Shown: positions 11,761 to 22,978 of the stretch, piece by piece
How positions within the stretch are numbered: position 1 is the first letter of the stretch
How the letters are laid out: the number at the start of each line of letters is the position of its first letter
From: Prochilodus magdalenae
Lineage: Eukaryota > Chordata > Actinopteri > Characiformes > Prochilodontidae
Assembly: GCA_024036415.1 (NCBI GenBank)
Contig: JAMWET010001887.1
Span: 17,543 to 81,542, forward strand
DNA: 64,000 bases
Reading direction: 5' to 3'
Notes under the pieces: model-generated
What the model was told of the DNA's origin: nothing
What the model saw: the letters and a program-made list of their open reading frames with translations, nothing else
Database searches by the model: none
Translations under genes and position numbers: made by a program

Positions 11761-12909
11761 ACCTATATCAGGCTTTAATTAAGGCTAATATATGTAAATG
11801 AGCTCTGTTTTGATTGGCTGGCCTGTTTCATGCCAGTCTGGGAAATAACAAAATGAGCTAGTTACTGGATTATGTAACTTGCTAAGTAATCCATGTATCC
11901 ATGTAAACATATTTGTATGTGTGTGTACATGTGTGTCTTGAGATGAGTGACGGACAGGTCACCCTGTCCACTTTTCCGCAGCTCATGAGAAACTGCCTTA
12001 CTGGAACCGGTGGTGCGTCCTCCACGGGGACGAGGTGCTCTCTATTACTCGCCGCTCCGCTCGTGATCATATATCATGATCGAACGACTCAAAGGGGAGA
12101 GGGAGTGAGACAGGGGGCTGGGAATAAAGGAGAGCAGAGCAGAGAAGAGAGGGAGGGAGGGAGTAGAGAAGACGACGATGGGAAGGAACAATAAAAAAAG
12201 GAGTGTGAAAAAGATAGACTAATGTGCGGGGAGTGAGGAGCTCAGGGACATGGAGACAGTAATGTGTTCAGTCCAGCAGTGTATTCTCCAGTCAATTACG
12301 CGCGTGGCGTTCGTTATTGGAAAGCAATGAGTGTCAAAGGGAAAAGAGTGCTGGTACTGTATTCGCTGCTTTGCCCCGGAGGCCTAGTCCAGTCATGCAC
12401 CTATACAAAAGAGGAAGACCGAGCAATCTAGTGCATCGATCTGAACACGAGAGACACCACCAAACACTGATTCCAACTACTTAAATGAGGCAGATGAGGT
12501 CGAAGATTTGATCCACAGAAGTGCTTTTTTTCGGTTTCGGTGCATGTGGTTTTCAGGCGAGTCAAAGAATGAGGAGAAGTTGGCTTGCAGGGTTTACATG
12601 CGGCGCCTATGGAGGAATGTATTTGGGCTGTTGGCCGTTTTTGGTAGGTTAATGATTCTTAGTTTTCATTATCATTTGAGCACAGCTACTGATTAGATTA
12701 GAGTAGATTCAGATCAGATTAGATTCAGATTTCTTGTCATTGTGCAGAGTACGAGTACAGATGCAGTTAGCATCCAACCAGAAGTGCTAAATCCAGTATA
12801 ATGTACATATACAGTGCAGGAAAGTAACCAAGACGAGCAGTGCACAGGTTACAGTATGTACGGTTAGGGATGGGGCAGTGGTAGAAAAACACAGATGTTA
12901 ATATAAACA
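11761..12909. other. No gene; purine-rich tract and GATTA-rich stretch
   Basis: A GA-rich tract lies at about 12095-12200 and a stretch rich in 'agatta/agatc' at 12690-12735. No exon, RNA gene or clear transposon. Confidence 0.5.
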
Positions 12910-13145
12910 TACACTGTATTGCCACAAGAATTCGCCTGTCTGCCTTCACACACATGAACTTGAGTGACATCCCGTTCTTAACCCATAGGGTTTAATATGA
13001 TATCGGGCCCTTTACAGCTGTAACAGCTTCTGCTCTTCCGTGAAGCATTTCCACAAGGTGTAGGTATGTGTTTATGGGAATGTTTGACCATTCTTCCAGA
13101 AGTGTGTTTGTGAGGTCAGACACTGATGTTGGACGAGAAGGCCTG
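12910..13145 (-). mobile_element. Tc1-like transposase C-terminal remnant
   Basis: The minus strand from about 13135 to a stop at 12992 reads RPTSVSDLTNTLLEEWSNIP, then INTYLHLVEMLHGRAEAV and TAVKGPISY. This fits the Tc1/mariner C-terminal pattern (LLEEW..IP, then l...M..R..Av....G). The plus-strand boundary 'tacactgtattgccac' at 12910 is the terminal sequence of a widespread fish element of this type. Everything 5' of the C-terminus is absent. It is a different family from the copies at 7.5 and 11 kb. Confidence 0.8.
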
Positions 13146-13498
13146 CAAAATATGATATTTATTTTTTAATATTAATAATTATCATTTTGTCATATAATGT
13201 TGATATATATATATATTAAAACATTTGAAAACAAAAATGCTTAATGTATACTGGATACTTCACATAAAGATTGTAAAGCAAGTATTTCAAAAATAACTTC
13301 ACAGGAGATGGCAAAAGCCTCCTGATTCTGATGGAATTTAGGTCAATGGAGCCAGACTTACCAAGTGGTTTTGGGCCGTTTCTGTTAATTCATTTATCAT
13401 AACAAAATAGGGATACATATTTTTCTTCAGATTGTGGCGATATTATTCTTATGTATTCAGTACCTGGAAGTCTGGAATTTTTGATGATGATGATGGTT
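13146..13498. other. AT-rich intron, no feature
   Basis: Only AT-rich sequence with a short (TA)n at 13203-13216; nothing else recognised. Confidence 0.5.
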
Positions 13499-13501
13499 GC
13501 T

Positions 13502-13532
<31 letters not shown>

Positions 13533-13551
13533 TTATTATAATCTATACGCA

Positions 13552-13624
<73 letters not shown>

Positions 13625-13659
13625 ATATATATAAATATAAATTTGTGTGTGTGTACGTG

Positions 13660-13705
<46 letters not shown>

Positions 13706-13735
13706 GACACACAGACACACACACACACACACAAT
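13499..13735. repeat. Compound microsatellite: (ATT)n, (TA)n, (GT)n/(CA)n
   Basis: (ATT)n runs 13499-13540, (TA)n 13559-13614, a GT block follows, a second (TA)n is at 13666-13694 and a (CA)n block ends at about 13733. The long apparent open frames here (Y/I repeats) are produced by the simple repeats and are not genes. Confidence 0.95.
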
Positions 13736-15103
13736 TTGTTATTATTGAAAAAAAATGATAGAGTCCCACAGTTGTTATACCCATTATATTAAGAGTCCCT
13801 GATAACTGTGTAGTTACACATTAGCCACAATAGGCAACAGTGAAGAAACATCGCGCTGATGTAGTCACGGTTACAGATGGATTACTGCAGTACATCTTTA
13901 CTAAACTCGTGTCTCAACATCCAGTTTTACTCAAGCATTTACACACGTGTATCTTGGTAGTTCCGTCTCAGAGTATCCTGGCTTTGAGGAGGCTTACCTG
14001 CACAGGAGAAGAGCCATGCTGCCTGGAGCTTTACCTCCTTTCGGGAAGGCAGAAAGATCTTAGCAGAGCTGCCAAACTAAACCCAGGACCTATATTAGGC
14101 AGCAGCAATATAGGACGATATCACTGAGGAACGACCTCAGAGGTGACGATGGCAAAAACATCAATTCAGCCGTGTGGAAGAAGGCAAGGGTAAAGCTCTT
14201 CTGTAGTTTACCAGGAGGACCACATGGATAGACACCGACCTTGATAGCTGCAGCATATTTCCTCATATGCAATTACATATAACTGCTGTTATTTATAACT
14301 AAACTTTTCTGATCGCAGCAGGAGGTGTGCAATTACATATGTTACGAGAACATCTGCACAGGAAATAGCAACTTTTAGCACTGACCGCACAAACACACCG
14401 ACTACACAGGAACTGTCTGCTTATTTTAGCTTGCTTTTAGTTTAGCATGCTAACCTGATGATCATTAAAACCAGTTATGGCACCTACATAAAGCTTCCTG
14501 TTATATTACGCACATGGCCATCTGCTGTTGTCATTACAGAATAGAGTGAAGCCAGAACTTTGGTTTGGTTACCATGTCGTTCTTAAATGTTACCAGTGTT
14601 GGCATTTCCTGTGCAGTGCAGCGTAGATACTCCCATAATGCAGGTAAATACAATTCCTCATGTAGTAATCCGAGAATTCTCGGTGGAAAAATCAGCTCCC
14701 TGGGCAAAAATGCGTTCCCCCTGTGATGTTCTGGAGGTGTGTTAATTATGTGGAAGGTTCTGTGGTTGGGCTGACAGTACATTTCACCCACAGTGCCTAC
14801 AGCGAGCTGCTGGACAACCAGGTTTAGCCTTTTGCTCAGCATCTTACTGAAGAACATACCATTGCTATCCTGGTATTCCAAGATGGCAGCTCTCACATTC
14901 ACATGGCTGCAAATATGACTGATTGGCATGACGTACATTCAGAAGTTGACACATCGGGACATTTGAATTGTCTTGGAAGTCTGTGGGACTACCTGGAACG
15001 ACTAGGAAAATGCCGGGGAAGGCGTCCACCAAATTTGGACCAAATGAACAATACGTGGTTGTAAGAGTAAAAGTTGTATAAGCTGGCGACTATCTATAAC
15101 GCT
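13736..15103. other. No confirmed gene; possible transposase scrap at 14955-15065
   Basis: A plus-strand stretch near 14965-15060 reads LGSLWDYLERLGKCRGRRPP then NLDQMNNTW, reminiscent of the 'lWDyL...r...P.nL.....W' segment at the end of Tc1-type transposases, but no upstream QDN or PDLN motif is seen. I regard it as weak. A minus-strand open frame of 134 codons (14534-14938) resembles nothing I know. Confidence 0.3.
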
Positions 15104-16075
15104 TTATGTCAGCTGTGGTGACATGCTTATGAGGGTGTTGAGAATGTGTGGTGTTGGCCCTGGACTGGTAACTGGTCCATTGGGTGTCCTGCCTTCTGCT
15201 CTTCTGAGCACTGGGATAGACTCCAGCACCCCCCTGGTGTTCCAGGAGGTAGCAGTGTAGATGATGGGTGCACGAGTGAGTGAACTCACCAGCCTAGGGC
15301 TCATGTCAGTGTTCCCATCTTTTGGAATACTTTGGGAATGCCGAAAAGGTAATGACGACCGGGCGCCCAAGGTGTTTTCTTTCTGAGGTTGACTGCTCTC
15401 CCTGTGTCTGTGCTCTGGTGTCTTCCCACAATCCAAAGACATACGTTCGGCCGAACTGCAGATCCTTAATGGCCCCCCTAGGTGTGAATAAGAGTCTACC
15501 CTGTGATGGACTGGTGGGCTGTCCATGGTGTTTCCTGCCTTCTGCCCCTCAGAGCACTGGGATACTGGTGCTGGTGATCCAAGTGGTAGTGTAGATGATG
15601 GGTGTGTGATGGGTGCATGAGTGAGTGAACTCACTAGCTTAGGGTTCATGTCAGTGTTCCCATCTTTTGGAATATTTTGGGAATGCCTGGAAGGTAATTC
15701 CAGACTTTTTGACAGTAGTGTATTTTGAACTGGGTGGCACGGTAGGTAGCGCTGTCCAGGGGGTTCCAGGTTTGATTCCAGGTTGGGGCATCCGGGGTCT
15801 TTTCTTTCTGAGTTTGTATGCTCTCCCTGTGTCTGTGTGGGTTTCCTCCAGGTGCTCCGGTTTCCTCCCACAGTCCAAGGACATGCGGTCAGTACATGAA
15901 GCTGCTAATAGGCCCCCCAGTGAATGAATGTATATGTGTGTGTCTACCCCGTGCTGGTTTGAAGGCCTGTCCAGGGTGTTTCCTGCCTTCAGCCCACTGA
16001 ATGCTGGGATAGCCTAACCCAACACCCCCCTCTCGTGACCCAGAAGGATGAAGCGGTGTAGAAAATGAGTGAGAG
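15104..16075 (+). repeat. Tandem cluster (3 units) of a common fish repeat
   Basis: The block 'gtcagtgttcccatcttttg' lies at 15305 and again at 15650, a 345-bp period. The blocks 'ctgtgtctgtg', 'tttcctcccacagtccaa' and 'gtgtttcctgccttc' repeat in order in three successive units. The third unit ends 'gatgaagcggtgtagaaaat' followed by a (GA)-rich tail at about 16065-16080. A 255-codon minus-strand open frame (15104-15871) is a by-product of this repeat. The same family occurs at 9.4 kb and as fragments at 25.1 and 37.9 kb. Confidence 0.8.
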
Positions 16076-16965
16076 AGAGTGAGTGAGTGTGTTGAGAATA
16101 TTCAGACAGGCTTTCTTTCATAGGTAATAGAAGGCAATCAACTGTAGTTGAACTTGACGTTAGCCAGAGGCCAAGCTGCGGCATCTTGCAGTGGCTGTTG
16201 ACTGTAATTATTCCGACTCTCATCTTTCCGTGCTGTCTTCCTGGCTCGCGCGGTGCTAAATCATGTCTTTGTAGTCCAGGGGCGGTCCTGCATCACTGAG
16301 GTTTTGCTTCTGTGGCCTAATTGTGGCGCCGGCACTTCGGAGCGTTTTTCTGGACGTGAGCGGGAGAGCATGTTTTTGATGTGAGCGAGGTATGCTGGCG
16401 TGCTTGTGTGTACTGTATCGGTACCAGGAGCGCTCAGCGCCGCGTGCTTAATTAGACGAGCCTGCTCTCGCCCCTTCATCCATGCACGTGATAAACATCC
16501 CGTCCCGCCTGCAGTGCCTCCTGCGCCCATCTGCGCTAATCTGAGTGTGCTGCCTGCCTGAGAAGAGAGGCTGGGGCTGAGAGGCGGTGCTGAGACTGAC
16601 TCTGCAAGTGCAGACAGAAGCCTCTTCTTGGCATGGCTGGTCGATTGATCTGCAAATAGGGGAGGATTGATGAGGTCTGTAATTGATTATCCATTGATTT
16701 ACCTACAGTGTAGAGAAATAGAAGAACTCCAGCTGCAGGGTTGGCAGCGCCAGACCGAACCTGTAATTAACAGGAAACGTATGTGTTTCTCAGTAATCTG
16801 TAAAATTACAGTCATTTCATTACATAGATATGCCGCATTTCATTCCTCCAATTGTTCTCACATACAGTATTTGACTGTTATAATAATAATAATAATAATA
16901 ACAGCAACAAATATGAAAAAAATAATAATATCTTGGGTCATTTTATTCCTGTATGTAAACAACAG
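16076..16965. other. Single-copy-looking intron; ATA/AAT runs at 16878-16930
   Basis: No exon seen. The 16190-16650 part is GC-richer and lacks repeats found elsewhere in the window, so it could be unique regulatory or simply unannotated intron. Confidence 0.4.
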
Positions 16966-16968
16966 CAG

Positions 16969-17775
16969 CCCACTGACTATATAGGAGCACTCTGTAGTTC
17001 TCGGGTACAGTCCATCTGTTTCTGTGTCCTATAGTACCCTGTTCTTCAATAGTCAGGACCCCCACAGCAGGTAGTATGTGTGTGGTGGATCGCTCTCAGC
17101 ACTGCAGTGACGCTGACGTGGTGGTGCTGTGCTAGTGTGTGTGGTGCTGGTGTGAGGGGATCAGACACAGCAGTGCTGCTGGAGTGTTTAGACACTGTGT
17201 CCACTCACTGTCCACTCTGTTAGACACTCCTACCTTGCTGGTCCACCTTGTAGATGTACAGGCAGAGACGATAGCTCATCTGCTGCTGCACAGTGCAGTG
17301 TTGGTCATCCTCTAGTCCTTCATCAGAATGCTGCTCCCGGGACGCTGCTCAGAGAGCACTGCCCACAGGACGCTGTAGGCTGGACAGTTTTGTTTGGTGG
17401 GCGATTCTCAGCACTTCAGTGACACCGATGTGTTGGTGGTGTGTTAGTGTGTGTTGTACTGGCCCACCTTGTAGATGTACAGTCAGAGATAATAGCTCAT
17501 CTGCTGCTGCACATGCAGAGTTGGTCACCCTTTAGTCCTTCATCAGGAGACTGTCCGAAAGGCACTGTCAACTGGATAGCTTTGGTTGGTGGACCATACT
17601 TAGTCCAGCAGTGACACTGAGGTGTCCAGCAGCACTGCTGCGTCTGATCCACTCACACCAGCACAACACACACTAACACACCACCTCCATGTCAGTGTCA
17701 CTGTAGTACTGAGAATGATCCACCACCCACATCATACCTGCTCTGTGGGTGAGCTCTGGACACATACAGGGAGCG
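16969..17775. mobile_element. Long-inverted-repeat element, right arm truncated
   Basis: This is homologous to the element at 26600-27330. The left arm begins 'actatataggagcactctgt' and the body has 'cagtgacgctgacgtggtgg', 'gatcagacacagcagtgctg' and 'ccttcatcag'. The right arm runs only to about 'ctgctctgtgggtgagctct' (17745-17764) and then diverges. The body contains an internal direct duplication (17240-17330 against 17465-17555). No protein is encoded. Confidence 0.85.
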
Positions 17776-18440
17776 GGGCTGCTTCGGGCAGAGAGGAAGG
17801 ACTGATAGGACTGATCCTGTGCTCTGATACAAGCTGCTAATAATTAGCGAAGTGTGTCCATGTGTTTGGGCCACATGATGTGGAATATGTGTCAGTGCAC
17901 GAGTGTGAAATCTATGTCCCCCAAAGTCTGATATTTCAACCGTTCACATGCACATTAACACTGTCTCTGAGAACTATGATGCTGTGCCAAGTGTTAAACG
18001 CATCCCGTTATATTTGTTCTTGGGTGATGCATTAATAAGCAGACTGACCAATCAGAGCTGACTTGTCTTGGTTATGGCTGTAGTTTATTAGCTGGTTTTT
18101 AATACTGCTCAGAGCTCCGAGCTGAAGCTTCAGTAACTTCATCAGCATTACGCCTCAATTAGTGCGTTTCTTCTTCTCCCTGAGCTCTCAGGGGATGAAT
18201 AAGTTTATGGTAATTGATGGGAAAGTTGTTGAAGTGTTAAAACTTGTGATGCTTTTGAAAAGCTGTCTGGTATCATAGACAGGCCACGGTATTAATATAA
18301 TAAATAATCTCACCTCCAGCCAATCAAAACTTGCGGAACAGCAGAGCCGCTGTGATGGGCAAAGGGAAGTAGAACGGTGCATTTCCTGGAGGAGATGCAG
18401 AGTGATTGTGCAGCTGATGCTTATCGCTTGCCGGCTGCTA
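17776..18440. other. No recognised feature
   Basis: Intron-like sequence with no second copy in the window and no coding signal. It ends at the start of a tandem array. Confidence 0.45.
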
Positions 18441-19465
18441 AGGTGCGGCTAAAAATTAATTAGGGTCTATGGGAGGAATGAGGAATGAATAATTGACACA
18501 TAGGTGAGTGCGGGTCAGGATGACTGTGGATTAGGGTTTGGGGATCTGCCACAGAGTAAGAACATGCAGCTTGGTGGCTGTAGGTTAATGGAACCAATAG
18601 GGTTTGGGTTGGGCCAAACATGACTAGGAGTCTATGGGAGGAGTGAGGGATGAATAAACAACACATAGAGGAGTGCGGGTCAGTATTGCTGTTGATTAGG
18701 GTTTGGGCATCTGCCCTGAGTGAGTATGTGCAGTTTGGTGGCTGTAGGTTAAAGGAAACAATAGGGTTTGGGTTGGGACAAAAATGAATAGGAGTCTATG
18801 GGAGGAATGAGGGATGAAAAAAACAACACATAGAGGAGTGCGGGTCAGTATTGCTGTGGATTAGGGCTTGGGGATCTGCCACAGAGTAAGAACATGCAGC
18901 TTGGTTGCTGTAGGTTAATGGAACCAATAGGATTTGGGTTGGGCCAAAAATAAATAGGAGTCTATGGGAGGAGTGAGGGATGAATAAACAGCACATAGAG
19001 GAGTACGGGTCAGTATTGCTGTTGATTAGGGTTTGGGCATCTGCCCTGAGTGAGTATGTGCAGTTTGGTGGCTGTAGGTTAAAGGAAACAATAGGGTTTG
19101 GGTTGGGCCAAAAATCAATAGGAGTCTATGGGAGGAGTGAGGGATGAATAAACAACACATAGATGAGTGCGGGTCAGTGTTGCTGTGGATTAGGGTTTGG
19201 GGATCTGCCACAGAGTAAGAACATGCAGCTTGGTGGCTGTGGGTTAATGGAACCAAAAGGGTTTGGGTTGGGCCAAAAATAAATAGGAGTCTATGGGAGG
19301 AGTGAGGGATGAATAAACAACACATAGAGGAGTGATGGTCAGTATTGCTGTTGATTAGGGTTTGGGCATCTGCCCTGAGTGAGTATGTGCAGTTTGGTGG
19401 CTGTAGGTTAATGGAACCAATAGGGTTTGGGTTGGGCCAAAAATAAATAGGAGTCTATGGTGGTT
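18441..19465. repeat. 165-bp tandem array with AB dimer organisation
   Basis: The block 'gtctatggga' starts at 18465, 18630, 18794, 18960, 19124, 19289 and 19453, giving six units of 164-166 bp. Units 1, 3 and 5 carry 'gatctgccacagagtaag' and 'aacatgcagctt'. Units 2, 4 and 6 carry 'catctgccctgagtgag' and 'tatgtgcagttt'. The real unit is therefore a roughly 330-bp AB dimer repeated three times. Because 165 is a multiple of three, minus-strand frames stay open across units (for example 19026-19325), but the translation resembles no protein. Confidence 0.95.
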
Positions 19466-19606
19466 CCACCAAAACAATAACTCAATACTTATTATTATTT
19501 TCAAAACTGAAAATAATTCAGAGAAGATAAGTCTGACAATTGTTCAACTTTTCTGACAACTGTTCACAGATCTGAAATAAATAGAGCTGTAAAATGCAAA
19601 TATACA

Positions 19607-20126
19607 CTACCAGTCAAAAGTTTAGAGACGGCTCCTCATAGCAGGTTCTCCGTATGTTTATCTTAATGCTGTACTGTAGAATAAAAGTGAAGACACCAAA
19701 CTATAAACCAGCCCTCATGGAATTATACAGTCCACCTTAAACCCTCCAGAGTGGAGCTGTACAGGAGGATGAACCAGCTTCCTTACCCTGCAGTGGAGCT
19801 GATAGAACAAGGTTTATTAATAAGCAGGTTTGGAGTGATTCTATTGGTCGGTCCATCATGAATATTCACTAAGCTGAAAGGCGAACTAGAGCTTTTACAC
19901 TGTGCAGAAAAAGAGATCAAAGTTTTTACACCACTAAATATATATTAGAGGTGGAGATATGGAGGAGTATCATACTGTGTACATCAGGAGTAGATGTGGT
20001 GTATCAGGATATGGACTGGTTCAGACTCTCATCAGTTGGAGCCTTTAAGTATAAGTAGAGTCTGTAAAGTCTTTAAGATCACCAACACCATCCGTTTAGT
20101 TGGTGGTTCAAGCTTTTGACTGGTAG
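19607..20126 (+). mobile_element. Roughly 520-bp TIR element (MITE-like), copy 2, near intact
   Basis: The ends are inverted repeats: CTACCAGTCAAAAGTTT at the left (19607) and, on the other strand, CTACCAGTCAAAAGCTT at the right (ending 20126), one mismatch in 17. The interior has no transposase frame. Three other copies in the window match it in order (5.5 kb inverted, 47.7 kb, 63.6 kb), so this is the best reference copy. It is a non-autonomous DNA transposon; the superfamily is not certain (Tc1/mariner or hAT are candidates). Confidence 0.85.
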
Positions 20127-20828
20127 ATTGCACCCGAACATTCATATACATACATTAACCAAAAATTCTGTTCCAACCCTGTTTACATTTTCTACAGTCA
20201 CCACTGCATATATGGGTCAGTTTCTCTGCAGGTTTTGGAAAAAACACCATACAATAAGCATGTATACATTTGTTGTATGCCACTTATGGTTGAAAGGCAC
20301 CTCACTGTAAATATTCTACAACCATTCATTTCAGAAAAGCATTTTTTTCCATGATTTGTGAGTCTGAGACGGCTTTTTTTTTGAGAACATGTAGTTTATA
20401 ACACAAATACTTTAAAACTGCATTTTCTGCCATGATAGCGGAGGAGCTTTTAAATTCAGCTACAGATTCCTGTGGGAAATCATGAAGTGTTGCAATTTTA
20501 CAACTAATCTGAGCCATTAGGGCACTTAAGCTGAATGGAAAATGCTTAGAATTTTCCACAGGCAGTATTTTGCACTTGGGGAAAACCCACAGTGGAGACA
20601 GTGACTCTCGCTGAATGACTTAATAATGTCTCGTAAAGTGCATTGTTTTTAACACGCCTTTGTTTTCAGCCTGTAGGGCCCGAAATAATCATTTAAACAG
20701 TCTGAGGTACCAAGTTTTCATTGGACCACATCAAACGTCATTGAGCCTCATAGGATCGAATACGTTAATGAGCACTAGTAACAGCTGTGACTGGGTTTGG
20801 CATGTAGTGAAGTTTCTGGATGTAGGCA
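20127..20828. other. No recognised feature
   Basis: No exon or repeat recognised between the MITE and the next element. Confidence 0.45.
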
Positions 20829-21185
20829 ACATCAATGTTCAGACACTCAAAGAATTGGTCACTCTGGCCAGATTTGGTGGATGTCCTTCCTGGCACAATT
20901 CAGAGTAGAGTTTCCTGTAGACTGGGATTTTAGCCACTGCTGGTAGACCCGTATGACCGTACGCTTCCATACACCTGCAGATTCAGCTACTTCCTTCACA
21001 CTATGGTCTTTGGAATGCCTAAATGCCATCACTCATCTTAGCCAATCATTCAGATGTGCTTTGGAGCCATTTACCACACATGGAACGAGACATTCCCTGC
21101 ACTGTAGCACCTCACCTTAGGTATTTATAGGCCCACCATCCTCGTGCAGCGCCATCTGCAGTAGCGTAAAGTTACGACCACTTAC
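20829..21185 (-). mobile_element. Non-autonomous Tc1-like element, HTH-end family, copy B
   Basis: On the minus strand, about 21013-20905 reads KDHSVKEVAESAGVWKRTVI followed by RVYQQWLKSQSTG. That is a helix-turn-helix segment of the Tc1 transposase DNA-binding domain ('s...vAe..gvs..tV.rvy..w'). The reading frame breaks soon after and the catalytic domain is absent. The same 3' limit ('caaagaattggtca' on the plus strand) is seen in copy A. The right end 'cagtagcgtaaagttac' corresponds to 'ggagcctgaagttac' in copies A and C. Confidence 0.75.
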
Positions 21186-22246
21186 ATAGAGTTCCATTCA
21201 CACATGGGGGTCCAAAAGCACAGCTATTAAAAAATATCCTTCTGCACAATATACATGCAGTTACATAGTTCCACCAGAGGGGTCTCCAAATCCCTAAATC
21301 TGACATAGTGTCCCTTTAAAACTCTGTTTATCACTTCATTTTCCCAGCCCAGTGATTTTCACCACTTACCTGTCGGTCTTCGCCAATATCCAATTACATC
21401 ACCCTATCTCGGCCTACTTTTCACTTACTTGCACTTCAACAAACGACGGTGGTGGAGGAGCTTTCATTCTGAGGGACCCCGCTCTCTCTGCATCAGATCC
21501 AGACACATGGTTGTGTATAAATTTTCACACACAATCATCCACAGACGCCTCAGGGACACTCGCCTGTGTAGGAGGCGCAGGCCGGATCCTCGGTTCCATT
21601 CAGATACACAATAAGCTACAGCTGACAGACATAACCTCGTGGCAGATCCACCATCTGTTTCACGGAATTACATCTCTTCAAGTTATCTGTGTCCCAGATA
21701 TCAAAACCACTAGAACTTGCCGCTCCTGGCTCTTCTCATCTTCAGGAGTGTGTATTTGGGACCAAGTGAAAGAAGCACGGTGGTCTAGGAGGTCAGGTCT
21801 GCCAGCACACAATGTGTGTCCACTCTTGTTCAGCATGCAGTCTATTCCAACACACTGCTGAACTGAAGCATTAGTCTTATTCATGCCAGCTCCTCTCTTA
21901 CTGTCCGAGTCATGCTTTTCAAGATTTCTTCTCTTTCACACCTCTCTTTTTATCTCACCCCATTGCTTATTTCTTCTGTGCCGCCTCTCAAGCACTTTGT
22001 TTTCTCCTCTCTCACACTGCGGTGGCACCGGGAATGTTATAGTGGCTGCTTTGAGGAAGCTTAGACAGCAGGTTCTAATGTACAGACTGCATTTCTGAGA
22101 ACCTGGGAGGGGTGGAGGGAGGGTCCAGCCTAATCCATATGATGAATATACCCAAGAAACCTGTTGGTACCATGGAAGAACCATATTTGGACCCTTAAAA
22201 TGCCTTTCGTGGGATGGTTATGCAAATATCCCATGAAATTTGGAAG
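21186..22246. other. No confirmed gene
   Basis: A 169-codon plus-strand open frame (21352-21861) occurs but its translation resembles no domain and there is no splice or codon-use support. No repeat with a second copy is present. Confidence 0.4.
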
Positions 22247-22695
22247 GTAAATGTCAGATCAGGCAAAGTTTATGTATTGTATAGGTGTCAGAACTGAAAA
22301 AAGGTGGATCTGATGCAAATATATAAATATATAAATGCAAATATAGAAAACTACATTTCTACAACGTCCTCATAAATCAAAGTCAGTTAAGTCTTTCCTT
22401 ATATGGTAGATCAGTAGACCCAGGAATGGTAGATCCAATGGACCCAGTATGCTTAAAAAAAAAATCATTAGTGCTATTTTGAATCATTATTATGAGAAGT
22501 ACATTCTAAGTACATTAAAAAAACAACGGCAAGTCCTAAACACATGTAGGTTCTTAAGTTGGTTAGCATGTAACACAGGAGCTCATAACACATGTATGTA
22601 GTTTTTTTTTTTTTTTTTTTTTTTTTGAGACGCTCATATCCAACCTTTTCAGTTCTGATATCTATACAGTACATAAACTTTGCCTATCTGGCGAT
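22247..22695. mobile_element. Element with inverted-repeat ends of about 45-60 bp
   Basis: The left end at 22261 ('aggcaaagtttatgtattg', then 'tataggtgtcagaactgaaa') is matched in reverse complement by the right end finishing at about 22686 ('aggcaaagtttatgtactg', then 'tatagatatcagaactgaaa'). The arms extend a little on both sides ('tgtcagat' against 'gccagat'). The middle holds a 25-base T run (22602-22626). No coding frame. Probably a MITE; the family is not recognised. Confidence 0.7.
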
Positions 22696-22850
22696 ACCCC
22701 ATACCGACCTAAGGCTTCAGAGTTGGCCTTAATATTACTTTACTAAGTCTGTTAAACTAAGTACCTCCATACCGCTGACTCTTCAGCTCAATCCATATCA
22801 TAGTTCCTGTGTGCAAGTCAAGTCCACCAGCACGCTACACATGTGCTGCT

Positions 22851-22897
22851 GTGTGTGTGTGTGTGTGTGTGTGTAAAGTAAAGTGTGTGTGTGTGTA
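22851..22897. repeat. (GT)n microsatellite
   Basis: Two GT runs separated by 'aaagtaaa'. Just downstream (22920-22978) the 'atatcggggatatatcaat' and 'atcggatcgatacatcccta' blocks resemble the terminal part of dispersed fish hAT-type elements, from memory only. Confidence 0.85.
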
Positions 22898-22978
22898 TCG
22901 TGTGTATCCATCCAAGACTATGCTATTTATATATCGGGGATATATCAATCCCAATATCGGATCGATACATCCCTAGTT

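Noticed and set aside
13432..13792. Open frames rich in tyrosine, isoleucine and histidine
   Set aside because: They are translations of (ATT)n, (TA)n and (CA)n microsatellites.
14955..15065. Separate Tc1-like transposase C-terminus
   Set aside because: Only a short LWDYLER-like stretch is present, with no accompanying motifs or termini; kept as a note, not as an element call.
15104..15871. Minus-strand open frame of 255 codons
   Set aside because: It lies entirely in the tandem cluster of a common fish repeat; its internal repetition mirrors the DNA repeat and it matches no protein domain.
18460..19325. Three similar minus-strand frames that look like a repeat protein
   Set aside because: They arise because the 165-bp unit is a multiple of three; no signal, domain or splice context supports a gene.
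21352..21861. 169-codon plus-strand open frame
   Set aside because: No similarity to a known domain; likely chance openness in C/T-rich DNA.
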